Shown here: piece after piece, positions 50,864 through 58,302 of the stretch
Layout of the letters: each line of letters begins with the position of its first letter
How positions within the stretch are numbered: the stretch's first letter is position 1
Assembly (NCBI GenBank): GCA_964624465.1
Contig: CAZUZD010000001.1
Location: forward strand, 1-64,000
Source of the DNA: CAZUZD01 sp964624465
GTDB lineage: Bacteria > Planctomycetota > Planctomycetia > Isosphaerales > Isosphaeraceae
Direction: 5' to 3'
Length of the DNA stretch: 64,000 nt
Made by a program: the position numbers and the translations under genes
The notes under the pieces: model-generated
The model's input: only the letters and a program-made list of their open reading frames with translations
Told to the model about the DNA's origin: nothing
Databases searched by the model: none

Positions 50864-51328
50864 TCACGGCCGGTCGGCCTGAGTGGGAAGGTTGCCCACC
50901 GGAGGCGGGTCCATCTGCACGCCGTCGTCGGCGCCGGGGACCTCGGGCATGCGGGCCGGGGCGGGGAAGGCCCGCTCGGGGATCGCCTCGAGGTCCTTCT
51001 GGCGGTCGCCGGCCGCCAGCAGCGAGTACTGCTGGTCGCCGGTGGAGCCCACCTCGAAGCGGCCCCAGTAGACCTGGTTCACCGGGTTGTAGTAGTAGAT
51101 GTACCGCGGCCGGGCCGGGTCGTAGATGCAGTAGTGGTAGGCGTACGCGGTCGCCTGGGGCGTGGGCAGGTAGTAGTAGTACATGTAGTAGTAGCTCCGG
51201 GCGGGGTGGAACACCCACCGGGGCCCGTAGTACTGCCGGAACGTGGCGGCCCGGGCCACGGTCGAGCCGGCCACGACGGAGCCGGCGGCCAGCGCCAGCG
51301 ACCTGAGCATCTGCCTGCGAGTGTTCAT
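50864..51328 (-). CDS. Tat-exported tyrosine-rich protein
   Basis: This 154-aa protein has a twin-arginine leader (MNTRRQMLRSLALAAGSVVA, AGSTVARA). The mature N-terminus is packed with Tyr: FRQYYGPRWVFHPARSYYYM, YYYYLPTPQATAYAYHYCIY, RYIYYYNPVNQVYWGRFEV. About one in four residues is aromatic across some 60 positions. The C-terminal third is Pro/Ala/Asp-rich. Similar short Tyr-rich Tat proteins occur in planctomycetes; their function is not known. Possible roles include dityrosine crosslinking or metal binding. GGGAGAGCGGG lies just before ATG. Confidence 0.65.
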   Translation of the reverse strand: MNTRRQMLRSLALAAGSVVAGSTVARAATFRQYYGPRWVFHPARSYYYMYYYYLPTPQATAYAYHYCIYDPARPRYIYYYNPVNQVYWGRFEVGSTGDQQYSLLAAGDRQKDLEAIPERAFPAPARMPEVPGADDGVQMDPPPVGNLPTQADRP

Positions 51329-51445
51329 GTCCCGCTCTCCCGGGGGAGTGTCGTCGTCTCGGGCCCACCGGGCGGTGTGCGATGGCTCGCCACCCGGGCC
51401 CTTCGGAGGAACAGACGCCGGCGGCCTCCCGGACTTGCGCAGGAC

Positions 51446-54400
51446 TCAGGGTTCGGCCCGGTTGCGACGGACCTCGACGGGGGTGCCCAGCCTGAGGGAC
51501 TGCGCGATCGTCTGGTAGATCGAGGTCCGCGTGGCGGCCGTCTTCGCCGTCAGGGCCTCGGGATCCTGGATGGTCGCTCGCGGGATGGGCATCGGTCGGC
51601 CGGGGCCACCAGGGAGGCCGAGCCTCCGCACGTCCGGGTTGAATTGCTGGGCGGCCCAGAGCGGCTCAGGACTTTCGAGATACAGTTCGGCGAGCAGCCG
51701 TTCCAGGTCGAGATCCTGCTGGTACTGGCGAGTCACCTCGCCGATCGGCTCGCGATCGGCCGTCGCATCGTCGGGGGCGTCCCGGAATGGGCCGTCGGCG
51801 CGGGCGACCGCCCCCAGGAACCGCTCGCGGTCGAGGGCGATCAGCCGCTCCATCTCCGCGTCCGGCGGGACCAGGTCCAGGAGCCTGGCCCGCACGGCGC
51901 CCTCGACCGGCGACCGGGTCCGCAGGTCGTCCCGGAACGGCTTGATCCCCTCCTTGTGGCAGTGGATGCACGACAGACCGTTGACGATCTGCGACGAACC
52001 CGAGGTCTGCAGGTGGTCCTCGACGATCTCCACCGGGGCCCGGTCCAGCCGCGCCCCGGCGGCGGTCGCGAGGAAGTACGCCTGGAGGCCGTTGGGGAGG
52101 TGGAAGATGATCTCGCCGCCGTCGAAGTCGAACGCGGCCGGCTCGGACGTGGGGTCGGTGCCGCGCGGGCCGAGCGGGAACCGCAGCAGGTCCGAACGCT
52201 CCCGGCCGGGAGCGAAGTCGTAGCTCTTCCAGTACGCCCCGTACTTCGAGGCGTGGCGATCGAGCAGCCGGTTCTGCCGCGAGACCCCGCTCTTGACCAT
52301 CCCGGCGCGGCGGAGCCGACCCGAGCGGAAATCCTCGCCGGTCCGGACCCCGAGCCGCTCCTCCAGCTCCGCGGTCGTGGCGGGGAGCCCGAGGATGGTG
52401 TGGTACAGCGGCGGCCGCGAGGCCGTGGCGACGAACCAGTCGGCCCGGACCCAGACCGTCTCGCTCAACCCCTGGTCCGCGAGCGACTCGATCGCCGCCT
52501 GGAGCTCGCCCAGGTCGGGCGTCGTGGAGAAGTCGAGCTGGTAGGGGTCGAAGCTGAGGAGCTCGGCCCAGGTCTGTCGCGTCCAGCCGTAGTCGCGGAG
52601 GTCGAAGGACAGGATCGCCCCGCCGGGGCCGATGGCCTCGGGGGCCCGGACCTCGGCCTCCCAGCTCAGGCTGTTCAGGAGCCGTGAGGCGGCCCGGCGG
52701 GTCGTCGCCAGGGCGGCGTCGGAGACGGTCGGGTCGTTGTGCTGGTGGACCAGCGACAGGTAGCGGCGGAAGGGGCGCTCGGCAGGCTTGCGACCCGCCA
52801 GGTCGGCGCGGATCGCCTCGAGCTGATCCCGGAGCCTCAGCCGGGGCCGCTCGAACCGGATGCTCGCCCAGGTCGGGGCGCCCGAGGCGATCCAGCGCCG
52901 GATGATCTCGACCTCCTCGTGCGTGGGCCGGATCGACTTGCCCGGGGGCATGCGCCCCTGAGTGGGATTGATCAACGCGACCAGGGCCGACGTGTCCGGG
53001 TCACCCGGTGTGATCAGGGGCTCGTCCGCCGAGTCGCGGAACGCCAGGACTCCGGCGTGATCCAGCAGATCGAGCCCCTCGACCTTGAACGCGTCGTGGT
53101 GGCAGGCGCGGCAGTAGGTCGTGAGGACGCGCTGCGCCTCCTGAGCCAGCGGCTCCCCGGCCAGCGCCGGCGATCCGGGCGCGGGTGGGGACGCCCCCGC
53201 GAGGGCGGGCTGATCCTCCCCGGCCCCCCCTGGCCCTGGCCCTGGCCCTGGCTCGGGGGAGGGCGGGGCCGCCGGCGCCGGCGTCGCGGGGCTCTCGGAT
53301 GCAACCCCGCCCGGCTCGTCTCGCTCGGGCCTGGGGTCGGTCGGCACCTGGGGGGCAGACGCGGCCGCCCCCCCGTCGAGCGGGAGCGGCGCCCGGGGGA
53401 TCAGGGCCCAGGCTCCGATCGGGAGCGCGAGGCAGGCGGCCGCCAGGGCCATCGTCCGCCGCCCCGACCCCGACCCCGGCCGCGCGTGGCGGGGCCGGGG
53501 CTCGTCTCCGGGGTCGTCCGGTACAGCGGCGGTGCCGGCCAGCCAGCGGCCCAGGTCGGCGGCGAGGTCGCCGGCGGAGGGGTACCGGTCGGCCGGGCGC
53601 TTGGCCAGGCAGGTCATGCAGATCCGCTCGATCTCCGGATCGACGGCGCAGACCTGCCGGATCGGGGGCGGGTCGAGGCGCTGGATCTGGTCGAGGATCC
53701 CCAGGATGTTGGCGCCCCGGAACGGCCGGGCGCCCCGGAGCAGTTCGTAGAGCACCACGCCCAGGCTGAAGAGGTCGGACCGGCCGTCGATCAGGTGCGA
53801 GTTGCCCGACGCCTGCTCGGGGCTCATGTACGCGATCGTGCCGCTGATCGACGGGCTCACGCCGTAGTTCGTGTCGTGCAGCGCCACGCCGAAGTCAACC
53901 AGCCGGGGGTTGCCGTCGCGATCGATCAGGATGTTCTCGGGCTTGATGTCCCGGTGCACGATCCGCCGCTGGTGGGCGTGCGCCAGCGCCGACGCCAGGC
54001 GCTCGACGAGCTGGACGCACCGGCGGGCGTCCAGCGTCGTCGTGTCGGCCAGCTCCCGGAGCGTGGGGCCGTCGATGAACTCCGTGGTGATGAAGAAGCG
54101 CCCGTCGGCCATCCGGCCAGCGTCGAGCACCCGGACGATGTTCGGGTGCTCGAGCTCCGCCAGGTTCCACGCCTCCTGGAGCGCGGCCACGTCGGACGCA
54201 GGCGCCGATCCGGGGCCCCCCTCGACCGCGTGCCGCGGCCGGAGGACCTTCACGGCGACCGGTTGCCGGGTGATCCGGTCCTGGGCCTCGTACACCTGGC
54301 CGTAGGCCCCCGCTCCCAGGAGCCTCCGGACGATGTAGCGGTCGATCACGGGAGGGCCCGGGTCCGCCCCGATCGGACCCGAACGGCTGGGCGTCTCCTC

Positions 54401-54682
54401 CGACACGGGGAACCCAAACTCCGCCGAACCCTCCTGCGAGACGACGGGGCCGACGAACGTGGAGTGGCCGGGGAGGTCGGAGCCCGAAGCGACGCCGTCG
54501 AGCGAGAGCTCCGCCAGGCGCCTCGATCGGAGCTCGGCCCGCTCGAACAACTCGCTGAGCTGCGGGCGGAGCGCCTCGGGGGCCTCCCGGAGCCACCGAT
54601 CGCGGTCGGGCGATCCACCGGCGTCGAGCGCCTCGCGATACCTGGCCAGCGTGTCGAGCAGCTGGGGCTCAAGCGGTTCCAT
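51446..54682 (-). CDS. Ser/Thr protein kinase fused to a di-haem cytochrome c-type sensor
   Basis: This 1078-aa protein has three parts. The kinase (about 110-375) is complete: GAGAYGQVYEAQD, VAVKVLRP, HRDIKPENILIDRDGNPRL, VDFGVALH, AYMSPEQASG. A Pro/Gly-rich linker contains one membrane helix near 408-428 (MALAAACLALPIGAWALIPR). The outer part has a cytochrome c motif CRACHH (Cys523) in YCRACHHDAFKVEGLDLLDH, followed by GRMPPGKSIRPTHEEVEIIR with a likely axial Met. A second motif, CIHCHKEG (about 905), lies in SQIVNGLSCIHCHKEG. The layout suggests that haem redox state or a ligand is sensed outside and signalled by phosphorylation inside. ATG 54682 is preceded by AGAGG. Confidence 0.8.
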   Translation of the reverse strand: MEPLEPQLLDTLARYREALDAGGSPDRDRWLREAPEALRPQLSELFERAELRSRRLAELSLDGVASGSDLPGHSTFVGPVVSQEGSAEFGFPVSEETPSRSGPIGADPGPPVIDRYIVRRLLGAGAYGQVYEAQDRITRQPVAVKVLRPRHAVEGGPGSAPASDVAALQEAWNLAELEHPNIVRVLDAGRMADGRFFITTEFIDGPTLRELADTTTLDARRCVQLVERLASALAHAHQRRIVHRDIKPENILIDRDGNPRLVDFGVALHDTNYGVSPSISGTIAYMSPEQASGNSHLIDGRSDLFSLGVVLYELLRGARPFRGANILGILDQIQRLDPPPIRQVCAVDPEIERICMTCLAKRPADRYPSAGDLAADLGRWLAGTAAVPDDPGDEPRPRHARPGSGSGRRTMALAAACLALPIGAWALIPRAPLPLDGGAAASAPQVPTDPRPERDEPGGVASESPATPAPAAPPSPEPGPGPGPGGAGEDQPALAGASPPAPGSPALAGEPLAQEAQRVLTTYCRACHHDAFKVEGLDLLDHAGVLAFRDSADEPLITPGDPDTSALVALINPTQGRMPPGKSIRPTHEEVEIIRRWIASGAPTWASIRFERPRLRLRDQLEAIRADLAGRKPAERPFRRYLSLVHQHNDPTVSDAALATTRRAASRLLNSLSWEAEVRAPEAIGPGGAILSFDLRDYGWTRQTWAELLSFDPYQLDFSTTPDLGELQAAIESLADQGLSETVWVRADWFVATASRPPLYHTILGLPATTAELEERLGVRTGEDFRSGRLRRAGMVKSGVSRQNRLLDRHASKYGAYWKSYDFAPGRERSDLLRFPLGPRGTDPTSEPAAFDFDGGEIIFHLPNGLQAYFLATAAGARLDRAPVEIVEDHLQTSGSSQIVNGLSCIHCHKEGIKPFRDDLRTRSPVEGAVRARLLDLVPPDAEMERLIALDRERFLGAVARADGPFRDAPDDATADREPIGEVTRQYQQDLDLERLLAELYLESPEPLWAAQQFNPDVRRLGLPGGPGRPMPIPRATIQDPEALTAKTAATRTSIYQTIAQSLRLGTPVEVRRNRAEP

Positions 54683-54851
54683 CGTCGGACCTCTTCGGAG
54701 CAATCGGGGTGCTCGATGGGATCAGGCCGCAAGGGGACCTCTGGGGCGCCAGCGTGGTCGACGGGGCGAAGCGGGCTGCCCCGCCGTGGTGGTCGCACGA
54801 CCGGCCAGGGCGGGGCCTTGCCACGCCGGTGCCGCGAACGAGTGCCCCGGT

Positions 54852-56387
54852 CTAGCGCGGCGGAGACATGACCCGGCTCGTCGGCGTCGGCAGGCCGTCC
54901 ATGGGGATCGGACGGAAGTCGACGATCTGGCCGGTCCGGAAGTCGCGACCGCGGATCTGGACGACGGGCCCGGCGGCGGCGATCGCGGCCCGGAGCTGGT
55001 CGTGCGTGGTCGTCGGCCGGCCGTTGACGCTCAGCAGGATGTCACCCGGGTCCACGATCCCGGCCGCCGGTGTGCCAGGGTCGATGCTGTCGACCTTCAG
55101 GCCCAGCTCCACGCCACGGTCCGTGGTCACCTGATACGCCTGGAGATTGACGTTCACTCCGAGCCGCGCCGGGTTCCCGCCCGGCCCGGGCCCGGCGTCG
55201 GCGTCCCCCCGTTGAAGGATCACGACCTCCGTGCGGCCACGGCTCCTCGCCGCCTGGCCCCGGAGTCGGACCACGGGCCCGGCGGCCGCCAGCGCGGCCT
55301 GAAGCGCCGCGGGCGTCGGCGTCGGGCGACCATCCACGCCGAGCACGATGTTGCCCGGCCTGAGCTGGCCCTCGGCGGGCGAGCCGGGGAAGACTTGCTG
55401 GATCTCCACCCCTTGCTCCACGCCGCGCTCGGTGCGGGTGCGGACGACCTGGAGGGTCACCCCGAGCGCCCCCGGCGGCAGGTCGGGGCTCTCGACGAAC
55501 GGGGATTCGGCGAGGGAGTCGATCCGGATCGTCTGGGTGAACTGCTTCGTGCCCGGCTGGTCCGGCACATCCACCCCCTCGGGATAGAGCCGCCGGAACT
55601 CTGCCGCCACTTCGGGCCGGACGCGATCCTCCAGGATCCGCTTCCAGCTCCGCATCGCGTCCCGGTACTTACGGAAGGCGTCCCGCAGGGCCTCGCCGAA
55701 GAAGGTCCCCTTCACGCCCCGGAAGCCGGTGGTCGCATCGACCTCGATCGGGTAGGCGACGGCGACCTGTTCGTCCTCAGAAGAATTGACGTCCACCAGG
55801 CCGCGGCTCTGCACGAACAGCGCCGTGAAGAGCGGTGCGTCGATGGGCGGGAGCATCGGCGCCTGGGCTGCCGGCGCCTGATTCGGTGCGACCACCGGCA
55901 TCACCTTGGTGAGGCTGCACATGTCGGTGATCACGACCCCCAGTCGGATTTGCCGGGTGTTCACCCAGCCGGCGACCAGGTCGCGGATCGTGTCGCGCGG
56001 GAGGATGACCTCTTTCCCCAGCCGGGGGAACCGGAGGAACCGACCGTGGATCCGATCCCGCGCGCCGTGGCCGCTGTAGTAGAACACGACGGCGTCGTCC
56101 GGTTGCAGCGCCAGGTCCTGCAGGGCCTTCACGATCCGTTCGGGCCGGCAGTCCTCGCCCTGGAGCACCACGGGCTCCTGCAGGCTCTTCAGCCCCATCT
56201 GTTTCAGCTGCCACGCGAAGGCGTGGATGTCGGCCCCGACGTTCTCCCCGATCTTGCGATCGTCCGTGTCCCCCACCACAACCAGATGCACCCGGGCGGC
56301 CCGGGCGGACCCGGACGCCCCCGGACCGACCCAGGCCAGGAGGCTGGCGGCGAGCAGGAGCGTGACGCGACCCGATGAACCTCGCAT
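54852..56387 (-). CDS. Exported caspase-like (C14) peptidase with two PDZ domains
   Basis: This 511-aa protein has a signal peptide (VTLLLAASLLAWVGPGASGS), then a caspase-hemoglobinase fold: HLVVVGDTDDRKIGENVGAD, the His motif AVVFYYSGHGARDRIHGRF (His near 101) and the Cys motif LGVVITDMCSLTKVMP (Cys157). Both dyad residues are present. Two PDZ domains follow at about 300-380 (VEIQQVFPGSPAEGQLRPGN) and 407-483 (LKVDSIDPGTPAAGIVDPGD). It is therefore likely an active envelope protease with PDZ-mediated targeting. It lies on the same strand as the PDZ-serpin and the haem kinase. ATG 56387 fits the leader. Confidence 0.8.
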   Translation of the reverse strand: MRGSSGRVTLLLAASLLAWVGPGASGSARAARVHLVVVGDTDDRKIGENVGADIHAFAWQLKQMGLKSLQEPVVLQGEDCRPERIVKALQDLALQPDDAVVFYYSGHGARDRIHGRFLRFPRLGKEVILPRDTIRDLVAGWVNTRQIRLGVVITDMCSLTKVMPVVAPNQAPAAQAPMLPPIDAPLFTALFVQSRGLVDVNSSEDEQVAVAYPIEVDATTGFRGVKGTFFGEALRDAFRKYRDAMRSWKRILEDRVRPEVAAEFRRLYPEGVDVPDQPGTKQFTQTIRIDSLAESPFVESPDLPPGALGVTLQVVRTRTERGVEQGVEIQQVFPGSPAEGQLRPGNIVLGVDGRPTPTPAALQAALAAAGPVVRLRGQAARSRGRTEVVILQRGDADAGPGPGGNPARLGVNVNLQAYQVTTDRGVELGLKVDSIDPGTPAAGIVDPGDILLSVNGRPTTTHDQLRAAIAAAGPVVQIRGRDFRTGQIVDFRPIPMDGLPTPTSRVMSPPR

Positions 56388-56682
56388 GGCAACACCTGTC
56401 CTGGAGACCGGTTCCACTCACCCGGTGCACAATCGACGCAGACCTCGCCAGGAGAGACGCCTGAATCTACAGAAACTTGCAGACGACCTGAAGAATAATT
56501 AGCGGCGACTTAATTCGGGTGTGGCATTTCGGAGGACACATGATTTTAGTGAGATCCGTTCACGCCAGAACCGAGTCGGAGTCGACGCGGGACCTGGCGA
56601 CGAAACCGGGCCGAAGCCGCCCGCGTCCGACCCGGCCGTGGAGGAGGATTTCCGGTTCAGGACACGAGCGCCAACCGCGAAA

Positions 56683-58197
56683 TCAGGGTACGTGAACCAC
56701 CCGGATCGGGATCCTGTTCACGCGGAAGAGCTGCCCGAGCTGGCCGGTGGCGACTTGCCCGGCCACACGCCACTCGATCGTGCGGCCCCCTGCGGCCGCC
56801 ACCTGGGCTTCCGCCTCCCGGAGGACACCTTCCGCCTCGATGATGCCGGAGAAGGTGTGCGGGCGCGCGAGGAGGCGGGCCTTTCGGCCGTGATCGAGCC
56901 AGTGCTTCGCGTCGAGGAGGTTGCCCTGGAGGTCGTGCCCGTCGAACCGAACGCCGTTGACGCGGTAGTTCATGTACCGGTCGGTGCCGCAGACGCGAGC
57001 CTGGTATTCGGCCGCCGCCTCGCTCATGTTGGTGCCCCCCTCGAAATCCAGCTCCCAGCGGCCCGGCTGCCGCTCGTAGGCCTCGCTGATCGGGCGGGAG
57101 AGGCCCCGGGCCGCAGTCGCGGCCCCCGAGGCGGCGGGGATGGTCCGCACGAGGAGGCTGTTGGCCAGGAGCACCAGCGAGATGGTCTTCTCGACCGCCT
57201 GGTACGACGTCGTGATGAACTCGACGTTCTGCAACTCCATCTCGGCGAGCTTCTGCTTCCTGGCCTCCCACATGCGCGGGGTCATCCCGCGCGAGAAGTA
57301 CTCGGGATAGAACAGGCCCGCCTCGCCGTACGTGGGACGGCGCTGGGGCCGTGCCGTCCCGTCCACGATGTCGTCGGCGTAGAGCATGATGGCCCGCGCC
57401 GGCTTGAGATCGTAGGTGAAGACGAGCTTGATGTTGCTGAGCCGCTGCTTCTCCCGCTTCTCGTCCCGCGCGAAGGACGACGGGTGGATGAAGCACTTGT
57501 CGAAGGCGTCCACGAAGAGGCGATCCGGCTTCTGCACGTAGCTTTCCAGGGCCCGGAGGATGCGGCCGATCCCCCCGGGATGGTCCTTGAGACCCGCTTC
57601 GAAGTGCAGGAGCAGCTCTCCGGGAAACTCGGTGCCGTCCAGCGTGTCGAGGAGATCGTAGAGGTCGACGTCGTTGAGCAGCGACAGCGTGTCCAGGGCC
57701 AGCACATAGTCCTTGCCGGCCACGGCCGCTTCCACCTCCTTCCGCGCGGCCTCCAGGTTGGTCGCCCTTGCATCCGACAGACCGTGGCCGACGATCATCC
57801 AGAGTGCCTCGGCGTAGCGCAGCGTGAAGGGCAAGCTCCCGTCCAGCAGCAGGTTGAACCGGAGGCCGGAATTGACCTGGTGCGGTTCGAACACCCATTG
57901 CTCCTTCACCGGGTCGGGCTTGAGCGAGTAACACCCCGGCGCGAGGTCGGTGTCGATGTCGCCCCGGATCGGTGGACCTTCCGGGGTGCTCAGGGCGACG
58001 CGGTGGACGTCGAGGTTCACGACGAACCCGGTGATGTAGGTCCCCGCACGGTCCGGCGCCTGCCCGCGCACCCGCGGCGCCTGGAGCCATTCCGGGAACG
58101 GGGCCGAGGCGGCCCGCCGGGTCGGCGTCAGCTCCGGCTTCGCCGGGGGCGGGATCGGGCGGGTCGGCTCGATCGGCTCGATGGATCCGCTGCCCAT
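56683..58197 (-). CDS. Putative polymorphic toxin with C-terminal Tox-REase-5 nuclease domain
   Basis: This 504-aa protein has a Pro-rich start (MGSGSIEPIEPTRPIPPPAK) and an unrecognised N-terminal 400 residues. The last 95 residues resemble restriction-endonuclease-fold toxin 5. VNGVRFDGHDLQGNLLDAK puts Asp419, Asp429 and Lys431 in a D-(x)9-D-x-K arrangement. REAEAQVAAAGGRTIEWRVA then matches the family's 'E..rQ..aa....i.w.v..' helix and strand, ending IPIRVVHVP. The likely activity is DNA or RNA cleavage after delivery. GGGGAGG precedes ATG 58197. It is 105 bp after a 938-aa partner gene. No obvious immunity gene follows. Confidence 0.6.
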   Translation of the reverse strand: MGSGSIEPIEPTRPIPPPAKPELTPTRRAASAPFPEWLQAPRVRGQAPDRAGTYITGFVVNLDVHRVALSTPEGPPIRGDIDTDLAPGCYSLKPDPVKEQWVFEPHQVNSGLRFNLLLDGSLPFTLRYAEALWMIVGHGLSDARATNLEAARKEVEAAVAGKDYVLALDTLSLLNDVDLYDLLDTLDGTEFPGELLLHFEAGLKDHPGGIGRILRALESYVQKPDRLFVDAFDKCFIHPSSFARDEKREKQRLSNIKLVFTYDLKPARAIMLYADDIVDGTARPQRRPTYGEAGLFYPEYFSRGMTPRMWEARKQKLAEMELQNVEFITTSYQAVEKTISLVLLANSLLVRTIPAASGAATAARGLSRPISEAYERQPGRWELDFEGGTNMSEAAAEYQARVCGTDRYMNYRVNGVRFDGHDLQGNLLDAKHWLDHGRKARLLARPHTFSGIIEAEGVLREAEAQVAAAGGRTIEWRVAGQVATGQLGQLFRVNRIPIRVVHVP

Positions 58198-58302
58198 TAT
58201 CGGCCTCCCCTGCGGGTCGCTCCGGCAGCCAGTCGGCCGGGGGAGGGGCGACGAGCACACTCCCCGCGCCGCACCCTCGGTCGTGGCCGATCCCGTCCGC
58301 CG

